This document shows, piece by piece, positions 43,798 through 53,658 of a stretch of DNA of 64,000 nucleotides (position 1 is its first letter; every line of letters begins with the position of its first letter). The stretch covers positions 124,001 to 188,000 of the forward strand of contig NZ_BNBR01000005.1 of the NCBI RefSeq assembly GCF_014656055.1. Reading direction: 5' to 3'. Under the pieces are notes generated by a model. That model did no database searches. It saw only the letters and a list, made by a program, of their open reading frames with translations, and was not told where the DNA came from. Source of the stretch: Streptomyces griseosporeus (lineage in GTDB: Bacteria; Actinomycetota; Actinomycetes; Streptomycetales; Streptomycetaceae). The translations under genes and the position numbers were made by a program.

Positions 43798-46700
43798 TCA
43801 GGCCACGAGCAGTCCTTCCGCCTCCGCCTCGCGCTCGGCCATCCGCCGCAGGGGCCCGTCCACGGCCGACAGCTCGGCGTAGGAGCCGCGCTGCACGATC
43901 CGCCCCGCGTCCAGGACCAACACCTCGTCCACTGCTTCAAGCCCCGCCAGCCGGTGCGTGATGAGCAGGGTCGTACGGCCCTCCGTCGCGGCCAGCAAGT
44001 CGGCGGTGAGCGCGTCGGCGGTCGGCAGGTCGAGGTGCTCGGCCGGCTCGTCCAGCACCAGGACGGGGAAGTCCGCGAGCAGCGCCCGGGCCAGCGCGAG
44101 CCGCTGCCGCTGGCCGCCCGACAGCCGGGCCCCGTGCTCGCCGACCAGTGTGTCCAGCCCGTCCGGCAGGCTGTCGGCCCACTCCAGCAGCCGGGCCCGC
44201 GCGAGCGCCGCGCGCAGCTCCTCCTCCGTGGCGTCCTTCTTCGCCAGCAGCAGGTTCTCGCGCACCGAACTGTCGAAGAGGTGCGCGTCCTGCGCGCACA
44301 GCCCGACCAGCCGCCGCACGTCGTCGCCGTCGAGCGCGTCCGCGTCGACGCCGCCCAGCGTGTAGGTGCCGGCGTCCGCGTCCAGGAAGCGCAGCAGCAC
44401 CTGCGCGAGCGTCGTCTTGCCCGACCCCGACGGCCCGACGACGGCGACCCTGCGGCCCCGGGTGAGGGTCAGGTCGACGCCGGCGAGGGCGTCGCGCTCC
44501 TGCCCGGCGTGGCGGGCGGTCAGCCCCTCGACGACGACCGGGAAGGGCACCGCCGGTGCGGCGCCGGGCCGCGCCGGTTCGCGTACCGGCTCGGGGGAGT
44601 CCAGGACGTCGTACACGCGCTCCGCGCTCTTGCCCACCCGCTGCCGGTACTGCGCGGCGAGCGGCATCCCGAGCACGGCCTCGAAGGCGGCCAGGGGAGT
44701 GAGCACGACGACGGCCATGAGGACGCCGTCCAGCCGGCCATCGGCGACCGCCCGCGCCCCGACCAGCGCGGCCGCGGCGACGGTCAGGCCCGAGACCAGG
44801 GCGGTGAGGCCGTCGCCGAGGGCGGTGGCCGTGGCGGTGCGCGAGGCGATCCGGGTGAGCGCGGTGTCGGCGCGGCGCGCCTCGGCGGTCCGCGCGGACA
44901 GGGCGCCCGCGACGGTCAGTTCGGCGGTGCCCGTGAGCAGGTCGGTGACCCGGGTGGCGAGACTTCCGCGGGCCGGGGCCAGCCGGCGCTCGGCACGCCG
45001 GGCCACCGCGCCCGTCAGGAGCGGTACGCCGGCGCCGGCCGCGAGCAGTCCGGCCGCGAGCACCGCTCCGGCCTCGGGCAGCAGCCATGCGGTGAAGCCG
45101 ACGGACGCGGCGGAGACCACCACGGCGGCACCCGCGGGCAGCAGCCAGCGCAGCCAGTAGTCCTGCAGGGCGTCGACGTCCGCCACCAGCCGCGACAGCA
45201 GGTCGCCCCGACGGGTGCCGCGCAGCCCCGCGGGCGCTAGCCGCTCCAGGCGGCGGTAGACGGCCACCCGGGTGTCGGCCAGCATCCGCAGCACGGCGTC
45301 GTGTGAGACGAGCCGCTCGGTGTAGCGGAACACGGCCCGCCCGATACCGAAGGCCCGCGTCGCCGTCACGGCCACCATCAGGTACAGCACGGGCGGCTGC
45401 TGCGAGGCACGCGAGATCAGCCAGCCGGAGGTGCCCATGAGCCCCACCGCACTGCCGAGCGCGAGGCTCCCCAGCAGCAGCGCCAGCACCAGCCGCCCGC
45501 GCCGCGCACCGGACATGGCCCGGACCCGGCCGAGAACACCGGAGGCGGCCAGGAGGGGAGCCGGGGTGGACTCGGGGGCGCGGGCAGGTTCCGGTGCGGG
45601 GGTGGCCCGCTCTGCCGAGGGCGCCGGGGCGGGGACGGCCGCGGTGGGAGCGCCGGACGCGTGCGCGGCCGTGACCGTCGCCGTGGCCGCCGGTGCCTCG
45701 GCGCCCGTCAACCGCACGACCCGGTCCGCCGCCGCGAGGAGCGCCGGGCGGTGCACCACGAGGAGGACCGTGCGGCCGACGGCCAGCCGCCGGACCGCCT
45801 CGACGACCTCCGCCTCGGTCCGGCCGTCCAGCGCGGCGGTCGGCTCGTCGAGGAGCAGCACCGGCCGGTCCGCGAGGAACGCACGGGCCAGCGCCAGCCG
45901 CTGCCGCTGACCGGCGGACAGCCCGGCGCCGTCCTCGCCGAGCACCGTCCGCGCGCCCTCGGGCAGCGCGTCGACGAACTCCAGCGCTCCGGCGTCCGCG
46001 AGGGCCTGCCGTACGGCGGTGTCGTCGGCGTCGGGACGCGCCAGCCGTATGTTCTCCGCGATGGTCCCGGCGTACAGGTGAGGGCGCTGCGGCACCCAGG
46101 CGATCCGCGACCGCCACTGCTCCAGGTCGAGGTCGGCGAGATCGGCTCCCCCGATGCGCACCCGCCCCTCGGCCGGCCGGACGAAGCCCAGCAGCACGTG
46201 CAGCAGCGTCGACTTGCCGGCGCCGCTGGGGCCGACGAGTGCCACCGTCTCCCCCGGCTCCACGGAGAACGACGCCTTCGTCACCGCGTCCGCGGACCGG
46301 CCGGGGTAGCGGACCGTCACGCCCTCGACGGCGATGCCGCCCGTGGGCACGGCGGCCGTGCCCGACTCCGGCAGGGGCGCCTCCAGCACGGCGAAGATCT
46401 CCTCCGCCGCGGCCAGTCCCTCGGCCGCCGCGTGGTACTGCGCGCCGACCTGCCGCAGCGGCAGATACGCCTCGGGCGCCAGCACGAGGACGACCAGTCC
46501 GTCGTAGAGGTCCATCTCGCCATGGACGAGCCGCATGCCGATGGTCACGGCGACCAGCGCCACCGAGAGCGTGGACAGCAGCTCCAGCGCGAAGGAGGAG
46601 AGGAAGGCGATCCGCAGCGTGCGCAGGGTGGCCTGGCGGTACTCGCCGGTGATGCGACGGATCGACTCGGCCTGCGCCTTGGCCCGCCCGAAGACCTTCA

Positions 46701-47328
46701 GGGTGGGCAGCCCCGCGACCACGTCGAGGAAGTGCCCCGAGAGCCGGGAGAGCAGCCGCCACTGGCGGTCCATCCGGGCCTGGGTGGCCCAGCCGATCAG
46801 CACCATGAAGACGGGGATCAGCGGCAGCGTGGCGACGATGATGGCGGCCGAGACCCAGTCCTCGGTGACGATCCGCGCCAGCACCGCCACCGGCACGACC
46901 ACGGCGAGGCCCAGCTGCGGCAGGTAGCGGGAGAAGTAGTCGTCCAGCGCGTCGATGCCACGGGTGGCCAGGGTGACCAGGGATCCGGTGCGCTGGCCGC
47001 TGAGCCAGCCCGGGCCCAGCCGGGACGCCCGCTCCAGCAGGCGGCCGCGCAGCTCCGACTTGACCGCGGCGCTGGCCCGGTGGGCGGCGAGTTCGGTGAA
47101 CCAGGCGACCAGGGCACGGCCGCCGGCGACGGCGACCAGAAGCAGCAGGGGAGTGCGGAGGGCGGAAACCGACAGGCCGTGCTGGAAGGCACCGACCACG
47201 ACCTCGGCGATCAGCATGGCCTGCGCGATGACCAGGCCGGCACCGAGCGCGCCCAGGCCGACGACCGCGGCCAGGAAGAGGCGAGTGGCGCGAGCGTGGC
47301 GGAGAAGGCGCGGGTCGATCGGTTTCAC
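43798..47328 (-). CDS. cydCD: Fused CydDC ABC transporter for cytochrome bd assembly
   Basis: A 1,176-residue fusion of the two half-transporters CydD (about 1-555) and CydC (about 600-1176), which export thiols needed for cytochrome bd maturation. Each half has about six membrane helices and an ABC ATPase: Walker A ALVGPSGAGKSTLLHVLLG and VVGPSGSGKTTLAQVLL, signatures LSAGQRQRLALA and LSGGQRQRLALA, Walker B LLLDEPTAALD and LVLDEPAEHLD. A Pro/Ala-rich linker joins the halves. The start is a GTG whose bases lie within a perfect parS site. It is the last gene of the cydA-cydB-cydCD operon. Confidence 0.95.
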   Translation of the reverse strand: MKPIDPRLLRHARATRLFLAAVVGLGALGAGLVIAQAMLIAEVVVGAFQHGLSVSALRTPLLLLVAVAGGRALVAWFTELAAHRASAAVKSELRGRLLERASRLGPGWLSGQRTGSLVTLATRGIDALDDYFSRYLPQLGLAVVVPVAVLARIVTEDWVSAAIIVATLPLIPVFMVLIGWATQARMDRQWRLLSRLSGHFLDVVAGLPTLKVFGRAKAQAESIRRITGEYRQATLRTLRIAFLSSFALELLSTLSVALVAVTIGMRLVHGEMDLYDGLVVLVLAPEAYLPLRQVGAQYHAAAEGLAAAEEIFAVLEAPLPESGTAAVPTGGIAVEGVTVRYPGRSADAVTKASFSVEPGETVALVGPSGAGKSTLLHVLLGFVRPAEGRVRIGGADLADLDLEQWRSRIAWVPQRPHLYAGTIAENIRLARPDADDTAVRQALADAGALEFVDALPEGARTVLGEDGAGLSAGQRQRLALARAFLADRPVLLLDEPTAALDGRTEAEVVEAVRRLAVGRTVLLVVHRPALLAAADRVVRLTGAEAPAATATVTAAHASGAPTAAVPAPAPSAERATPAPEPARAPESTPAPLLAASGVLGRVRAMSGARRGRLVLALLLGSLALGSAVGLMGTSGWLISRASQQPPVLYLMVAVTATRAFGIGRAVFRYTERLVSHDAVLRMLADTRVAVYRRLERLAPAGLRGTRRGDLLSRLVADVDALQDYWLRWLLPAGAAVVVSAASVGFTAWLLPEAGAVLAAGLLAAGAGVPLLTGAVARRAERRLAPARGSLATRVTDLLTGTAELTVAGALSARTAEARRADTALTRIASRTATATALGDGLTALVSGLTVAAAALVGARAVADGRLDGVLMAVVVLTPLAAFEAVLGMPLAAQYRQRVGKSAERVYDVLDSPEPVREPARPGAAPAVPFPVVVEGLTARHAGQERDALAGVDLTLTRGRRVAVVGPSGSGKTTLAQVLLRFLDADAGTYTLGGVDADALDGDDVRRLVGLCAQDAHLFDSSVRENLLLAKKDATEEELRAALARARLLEWADSLPDGLDTLVGEHGARLSGGQRQRLALARALLADFPVLVLDEPAEHLDLPTADALTADLLAATEGRTTLLITHRLAGLEAVDEVLVLDAGRIVQRGSYAELSAVDGPLRRMAEREAEAEGLLVA

Positions 47329-47335
47329 GTGAAAC
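47322..47335. other. parS site overlapping the cydCD start codon
   Basis: GTTTCACGTGAAAC, perfect; the minus-strand GTG start of cydCD is its bases 47328-47326. A second perfect site lies 25 bp away. Confidence 0.9.
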
Positions 47336-47359
47336 AGGCCCTTCGGTCCAGAGGGGTGT

Positions 47360-47373
47360 GTTTCACGTGAAAC
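47360..47373. other. parS site in the cydB-cydCD gap
   Basis: GTTTCACGTGAAAC, perfect, within GTGTTTCACGTGAAACAC. It lies 15 bp past the cydB stop codon. Together with 47322-47335 it forms a close pair. Confidence 0.9.
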
Positions 47374-47388
47374 ACACCCCGGTCGGAC

Positions 47389-48393
<1,005 letters not shown>

Positions 48394-48413
48394 GACTGTG
48401 CAGCTCCCTCGGC

Positions 48414-49922
48414 CTAGTACGAGAAGGCCATCGGCTTGTCGGCGTCACGGGTGTCGCCGCCGATCTTCGTGGGCGGGTTCAGGTCGGCCTCGGTCAGCTC
48501 GGGCGGGCCGGCCTTGACGTACTTGGCGAGCAGCTTGACCTCGACGACCGCGAGGATCGCGTACAGCGCGGTGAAGACGAGCATCGAGGTGAGGACCTCG
48601 CCCTGGGAGACACCGGGGGAGACCGCGTCGCGGGTCTGCAGGACGCCGTAGACGACCCACGGCTGGCGGCCCATCTCGGTGAAGATCCAGCCCCAGGAGT
48701 TGGCGATCAGCGGGAAGGCCAGGGTCCAGATCGCGATGCGCCAGTACCAGGTGGTGAGCTTCGGGCTGAGCGCCTTGTTCTTGAAGAGCACCAGGTGCGG
48801 GATCTCGTCCTCAGCGACCCGCAGGTGCTGCGGCAGCAGGAACTTCTTGCGGGTCAGCCACAGTCCCGCCATGCCGATGGCGAAGGACGCCATGCCGAAG
48901 CCGATCATCCAGCGGAAGCCCCAGAAGGTGACCGGGATGTTGGGCCGGTAGTCGCCGGGCCCGAACTTCTCCTGCTCGGCCTTGTTGACGTCGTTGATGC
49001 CGGGGACGTACGAGGTGAAGTCGTCGTTGGCGAGGAAGGACAGCAGGCCGGGGATCTCGATGGCCACGCTGTTGTGGCCCTTCTCGACGTCGCCGTAGGC
49101 GAAGATCGAGAACGGTGCGGGCTTCTCGCCGTCCCACAGGGCCTCGGCCGCGGCCATCTTCATCGGCTGCTGCTTGAACATGACCTTGCCGAGGACGTCC
49201 CCGCTGACCGCGGTGAGCAGGCCGGCGACGACCACGGTCACCAGGCCGAGCCGCAGCGAGGTCTTCATCTCCCGGATGTGCTTCTTGCGGGCCAGGTGGA
49301 AGGCGGCGATGCCGACCATGAAGGCGCCGCCGGTCAGGAAGGCCGCGGAGAGGGTGTGGAAGGCCTGGCTGAGCGCGGTGTTCTGGGTGAGCACCGCCCA
49401 GAAGTCGGTGAGTTCGGCGCGCCCCTTCTCCTGGTTGATCCGGTAGCCGACCGGGTGCTGCATCCAGGAGTTCGCCGCGAGGATGAAGTAGGCCGACAGG
49501 ATCGTGCCGAGGGAGACCATCCAGATGCAGGCGAGATGGATCTTCTTCGGCAGCTTGTCCCAGCCGAAGATCCACAGGCCGATGAAGGTCGACTCGAAGA
49601 AGAAGGCGATCAGGGCCTCGAAGGCGAGCGGCGCCCCGAAGATGTCGCCGACGAAGCGCGAGTAGTCCGACCAGTTCATGCCGAACTGGAACTCCTGCAC
49701 GATGCCGGTGACGACACCCATCGCGATGTTGATCAGGAAGAGCTTGCCCCAGAACTTGGTCGCCCTGAGGTACTTCTCCTTCTCCGTGCGCACCCACGCG
49801 GTCTGCAGGCCAGCGGTGAGGGCGGCGAGGGAGATGGTCAGGGGGACGAACAGGAAGTGGTAGACGGTGGTGATGCCGAACTGCCAGCGCGCCAGTGTCT
49901 CGGGCGCCAAAGCCAGGTCCAC
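48414..49922 (-). CDS. cydA: Cytochrome bd oxidase subunit I
   Basis: A 502-residue haem-bearing subunit with about nine membrane helices. The axial His22 for haem b595 lies in TTVYHFLFVPLTI; the conserved GWIFTEMGRQPWVVYG is near the C-terminal third and a short Q-loop is present. It oxidises menaquinol and reduces oxygen to water without proton pumping. The start is a GTG preceded by AGGAGAG. A palindromic Rex operator lies 84-99 bp upstream, so expression should rise when NADH/NAD rises. Confidence 0.96.
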   Translation of the reverse strand: MDLALAPETLARWQFGITTVYHFLFVPLTISLAALTAGLQTAWVRTEKEKYLRATKFWGKLFLINIAMGVVTGIVQEFQFGMNWSDYSRFVGDIFGAPLAFEALIAFFFESTFIGLWIFGWDKLPKKIHLACIWMVSLGTILSAYFILAANSWMQHPVGYRINQEKGRAELTDFWAVLTQNTALSQAFHTLSAAFLTGGAFMVGIAAFHLARKKHIREMKTSLRLGLVTVVVAGLLTAVSGDVLGKVMFKQQPMKMAAAEALWDGEKPAPFSIFAYGDVEKGHNSVAIEIPGLLSFLANDDFTSYVPGINDVNKAEQEKFGPGDYRPNIPVTFWGFRWMIGFGMASFAIGMAGLWLTRKKFLLPQHLRVAEDEIPHLVLFKNKALSPKLTTWYWRIAIWTLAFPLIANSWGWIFTEMGRQPWVVYGVLQTRDAVSPGVSQGEVLTSMLVFTALYAILAVVEVKLLAKYVKAGPPELTEADLNPPTKIGGDTRDADKPMAFSY

Positions 49923-50005
49923 GTCGTCTCTCCTTACCTCGCCGTGGTGCAGCGGCAGCTTTGCCCCTTATGTCACACACAACTGCGGATCAACCGGGAC
50001 ACGAT

Positions 50006-50021
50006 TGTGAACGCGTTCACA
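50006..50021. promoter_or_regulatory. Rex operator of the cyd operon
   Basis: TGTGAACGCGTTCACA is a perfect 16-bp palindrome and matches the Rex operator described in S. coelicolor. Rex represses when NAD is high and leaves when NADH binds. A further TTCACAA half-site follows directly. Confidence 0.9.
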
Positions 50022-50131
50022 TTCACAAGCCATTATGACGCACTGATTTTCGGCCCTCGAAGGGGGGTCCCCCCTTGACCTTCCCGGCACCCTCTTGGCA
50101 GCAAGTTCAACATCTTGTTGAATTGCGCGGC

Positions 50132-50521
50132 ATGCAGACGCACAGCACACGCATCCGGATCTCCTGGCCCGCGGGGCACCTCACCGCGGCCCTCGACGAC
50201 ACCCCGACCACCCAGGCGCTCGCCAAGGCGCTGCCGCTGGTCTCCGTCGCTCGCACCTGGGGAGAGGAGGTCTACTTCGACACCGGCGTCGCCGTTTCAC
50301 GTGAAACCGACGCCCGTCAGGTCGTCGAGCCGGGCACGGTCGCCTTCTGGACCGACGGCGACGCCCTGGCCCTCCCCTACGGCCCCACGCCGATCTCCCG
50401 CGGCGACGAGTGCCGCCTCGCGAGCCCCTGCAACATCCTCGGCCGGCTCGACGGCGACCCCCGCCTGCTGGCGACGGTCCGCGACGGGGATCCGGTGCGG
50501 GTGGAGCTGGTGACGGACTGA
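50132..50521 (+). CDS. Cyclophilin-fold (TM1367-like) small protein
   Basis: A 129-residue protein whose pattern (IRISWPAGHLTAALDDTPTT, LPLVSVARTWGEEVYFDTGV, VVEPGTVAFW, LALPYGPTPIS) matches the cyclophilin-like fold family of uncharacterised microbial proteins; the peptidyl-prolyl active site is not evident. ATG at 50132. A perfect parS site lies within its codons 55-59. It is divergent from cydA, sharing the Rex-operator intergenic region, but whether Rex affects it is unknown. Confidence 0.8.
   Translation: MQTHSTRIRISWPAGHLTAALDDTPTTQALAKALPLVSVARTWGEEVYFDTGVAVSRETDARQVVEPGTVAFWTDGDALALPYGPTPISRGDECRLASPCNILGRLDGDPRLLATVRDGDPVRVELVTD
50294..50307. other. parS site inside a coding sequence
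   Basis: GTTTCACGTGAAAC, perfect, within the cyclophilin-fold gene, where it encodes VSRET. Intragenic parS sites are common among those near oriC. Confidence 0.9.
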
Positions 50522-50637
50522 GCCGGTCCGTCACGCGCCCGCCGTGCCCGCGGACCCCGTGAAACGACCGACGGGCCCCACGCCGTACCCGTGGAGCCCG
50601 CCAGTGCCGCGCATGCCGCGGAGAAGCCGGTGAAGCG

Positions 50638-51717
50638 CTAGAGGTCCTTGCGGAAGCCCTCCGCCGCCTTCAGGAAGATGTCGTTCGCCTCGGTCTCACC
50701 GATCGTGACCCGCACACCCTCGCCGGGGAACGGCCGGACCACCACACCTGCCTGCTCACACGCCTGAGCGAAGGCGACCGTGCGCTCCCCCAGCCGCAGC
50801 CACACGAAGTTGGCCTGGGTGTCGGGCACCGTCCAGCCCTGCGCCCGCAGCGCGTCCACCACCCGGGTGCGCTCGCACACCAGCGAGCCGACCCGCCCGA
50901 GCAGCTCGTCCTCCGCGCGCAGCGAGGCGACCGCCGCGTCCTGCGCCAGCTGGCTCACACCGAAGGGCACCGCCGTCTTGCGCAGCGCCGCCGCCACCGG
51001 CTCATGGGCGATCGCGAAGCCGACCCGCAGCCCGGCGAGGCCGTACGCCTTGGAGAACGTACGCAGCACGCAGACGTTCGGGCGGTCCCGGTACAGCTCC
51101 ACACCGTCGGGCACCTCGGCGTCGCGGACGAACTCGCGGTAGGCCTCGTCCAGCACGACCAGAACATCACTCGGCACCCGGTCCAGGAACCGCTCCAGCT
51201 CGGCCCGCTTCACGACCGTTCCGGTGGGGTTGTTGGGGTTGCAGACGAAGATCAGGCGCGTCCGGTCGGTGACGGCGTCGGCCATCGCGTCGAGGTCGTG
51301 CACATCACCCGAGGTCAGCGGCACCTGAACCGACCGCGCCCCGCTGATCTGCGTGATGATCGGGTACGCCTCGAAGGAGCGCCAGGCGTAGATGACCTCG
51401 TCGCCCGGGCCGGCGGTCGCCTGGAGCAGCTGCTGGGCGACGCCGACCGAGCCGGTGCCGGTGGCGAGGTGGGCGAGCGGGACGCCGAAGCGCTCCGACA
51501 GCTCGTTCATCAGGCCGGTGCAGGCCATGTCCGGGTAGCGGTTGAAGTCGCAGGCCGCCGCGCTCACGCTCTCCAGCACGCCGGGCAGCGGCGGATACGG
51601 GTTCTCGTTGGAGGACAGCTTGTACGCCACCGGCCCACCGGCCGCGGCCGGCTTGCCCGGCTTGTAGGTGGGGATCCCCTCCAGCTCGGCGCGCAGCTTG
51701 GGGCTCGTCTCGCTCAC
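50638..51717 (-). CDS. hisC: HisC/Pat-type aminotransferase
   Basis: A 359-residue fold-type I aminotransferase. NENPYPPLP, the FVCNPNNPTG segment and the PLP lysine in RTFSKAYGLAGLRVGF are typical of histidinol-phosphate aminotransferase and of related aromatic aminotransferases (Pat). Outside a his operon, as here, it may act mainly on aromatic amino acids, such as phenylpyruvate to phenylalanine; the separation from the his cluster is the reason for caution. The GTG at 51717 is chosen because GAGGAGG precedes it at 6-nt spacing; an ATG at 51765 is in frame. Confidence 0.85.
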   Translation of the reverse strand: MSETSPKLRAELEGIPTYKPGKPAAAGGPVAYKLSSNENPYPPLPGVLESVSAAACDFNRYPDMACTGLMNELSERFGVPLAHLATGTGSVGVAQQLLQATAGPGDEVIYAWRSFEAYPIITQISGARSVQVPLTSGDVHDLDAMADAVTDRTRLIFVCNPNNPTGTVVKRAELERFLDRVPSDVLVVLDEAYREFVRDAEVPDGVELYRDRPNVCVLRTFSKAYGLAGLRVGFAIAHEPVAAALRKTAVPFGVSQLAQDAAVASLRAEDELLGRVGSLVCERTRVVDALRAQGWTVPDTQANFVWLRLGERTVAFAQACEQAGVVVRPFPGEGVRVTIGETEANDIFLKAAEGFRKDL

Positions 51718-52222
51718 CGCAGTCCTCCTCGCGACCCCCGGCGGCCCCGTCACCGCCGCCGGCATTCCAATACTGCTCACCTTATGAGGATTCGGCTCTC
51801 CTGCGTACAGGTGCGCGGAAAACCCGGCGCCCCGGCGACCGCCCGGGCCGCCTCGGATCCCCCTCAGCGGTCCGTCGGCGCCTCGTCCGCAGACAACCTC
51901 ATCCGCCCCACTGACATCAGGGGCAACACCGTATGAAGCCACACGAAGGCGTGGGAATCGGGGGGCGCGCCACACATATATCTACGCGCCGGTGGCTCAC
52001 GCCGTGGCGCGCATCCCTCGTGCAGGTGAGTTGAGACCTCTTCGAGACATCGGGCACTTGGCAGGCCCATGCGCGCGGACACGCCACGTCCGAGCATAAA
52101 CCGGCACAAGTTCCTTGTATTCAGAGGTATTTGACGGGCCAACACCTTGCAGAAACGTGCCTGTCAACGCCTGCATATGCGTCCGCCCTACCCCACCGCA
52201 TGAGCCCTACTATCGGCTCGCC
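51718..52222. other. Divergent intergenic region
   Basis: About 505 bp between the aminotransferase gene and the LacI regulator gene. It is less GC-rich towards the regulator (for example 52100-52140). It must contain both promoters; no terminator, RNA gene or clear operator was found. Confidence 0.5.
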
Positions 52223-53332
52223 ATGACAGCAGCAGGGAAGCATCAGGTGAGCCGCGCGGAAACCTCACGCCGAGGAAGCCGGCCGGGACGAGCGGGCATC
52301 AGGGACGTGGCCGCCGCCGCCGGAGTGTCCATCACGACCGTCTCGGATGCCCTGAACGGCAAGGGCCGGCTCCCTGATGCCACCCGACGCCATGTGCGGG
52401 AAGTCGCCGACCGGCTGGGCTACCGCCCGTCGGCGGCGGCCCGCACCCTCCGTACCGGCAAGTCCGGCCTCATCGGCCTGACCGTCACGACGTACGGGGA
52501 TGAACCTTTCACCTTCACCGAGTTCGCGTACTTCGCCGAGATGGCCCGGGCCGCCACCTCCGCCGCGCTCGCCCGCGGCTACGCGCTGGTGATCCTGCCC
52601 GCGACCTCGCGCCACGACGTGTGGTCGAACGTCGCGCTCGACGGCACCGTCGTCATCGACCCGTCCGACCAGGACCCGGTCGTCAGCGAGCTGGTCCGCC
52701 AGGGTTTACCGGTCGTCTCCGACGGCCGCCCGGCCGGCTCGCTCCCGGTCACCGCCTGGGTCGACAACGACCACGAGGCCGCCGTCCTCGGCATCCTCGA
52801 CCACCTCGCCGAGGCTGGCGCCCGCCGGATCGGCCTGCTCACCGGCACCACGACGGACACCTACACCCACCTGTCGACCACCGCCTACCTGCGCTGGTGC
52901 GAGCGGGTGGGCCAGGACCCCGTCTACGAGGCCTACCCGGCGCACGACCCCTGCGCGGGTGCCGTCGCCGCCGACCGGCTGCTCGCCCGGCCCGACCGGC
53001 CCGACGCCGTCTACGGCCTGTTCGACCCCAACGGCACCGACCTGCTCGCCGCCGCCCGCCGCTACGGCCTGCGCGTCCCCGACGACCTGCTGCTGGTCTG
53101 CTGCAGCGAGTCCACCGTGTACGCCAACACCGAGCCGCCGATCACCACCCTGTCGCTGAAGCCGCGGCGCATCGGCACGGCCGTGGTGCAGCTGCTCATC
53201 GACGCCATCGAAGGCGTGGAGTCGGACCAGCCGGTCGAGCAGGTGATACCGACGGAGCTGATCATCCGCACGTCCTCGCAGCGCCGCCCGCCCCGTACGA
53301 CGGTCAGCCCGCCGCGCACCCCGGAGCGGTAG
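52223..53332 (+). CDS. LacI-family transcriptional regulator with TTA codon
   Basis: A 369-residue repressor. The LacI-type helix-turn-helix is IRDVAAAAGVSITTVSDAL (about residues 27-45), with a hinge helix after AAARTLRTGK and a periplasmic-binding-like sensor domain (about 90-345). The ligand cannot be told from sequence. Codon 162 is TTA (52706-52708), read only by the bldA tRNA in Streptomyces, so translation should be limited in young mycelium. It has no adjacent sugar-uptake genes, so it is an orphan regulator. ATG at 52223. Confidence 0.88.
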   Translation: MTAAGKHQVSRAETSRRGSRPGRAGIRDVAAAAGVSITTVSDALNGKGRLPDATRRHVREVADRLGYRPSAAARTLRTGKSGLIGLTVTTYGDEPFTFTEFAYFAEMARAATSAALARGYALVILPATSRHDVWSNVALDGTVVIDPSDQDPVVSELVRQGLPVVSDGRPAGSLPVTAWVDNDHEAAVLGILDHLAEAGARRIGLLTGTTTDTYTHLSTTAYLRWCERVGQDPVYEAYPAHDPCAGAVAADRLLARPDRPDAVYGLFDPNGTDLLAAARRYGLRVPDDLLLVCCSESTVYANTEPPITTLSLKPRRIGTAVVQLLIDAIEGVESDQPVEQVIPTELIIRTSSQRRPPRTTVSPPRTPER

Positions 53333-53658
53333 GAGCGGTTCCCCGGCAGAAACCGGGGAGCCGGGGGTTTGGCGCGGGGAGCCGGGCCGGCAAGGGCGGC
53401 GCCCGGGTGACATCGCGGCGCCGGGGCGACCGGCGGGCCGGGCGGCCGGTCAGCGGGGTCAGCAGGTCGTCACCCGAGAGGGAAAGCCCTTCCCAAAAGG
53501 GGCGAATGCCGCGGTGAACTGGAGTCTTGCTCCGATTCACCACCCCTGGGTCATCACACGGCACGATCCGCATTCCTATGATGGGCCCACGACACCGCGG
53601 GCCGCTGCGACCAGGCAGTCCGATGCGGTGCAGATGCGGCGCGATGGTGGAGGGGTCG
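53333..53658. other. Intergenic region with hairpin
   Basis: About 326 bp. A hairpin, CCCCGG-CAGAAA-CCGGGG (53341-53358), lies 9 bp after the LacI stop and probably ends that transcript. The rest is the promoter region of the phosphoesterase gene; no gene is seen. Confidence 0.5.
53341..53358 (+). terminator. Short hairpin terminator
   Basis: A 6-bp perfect stem CCCCGG/CCGGGG with loop CAGAAA, followed by a GC-rich stretch ending GGGTTTGG. Moderate strength. Confidence 0.45.
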
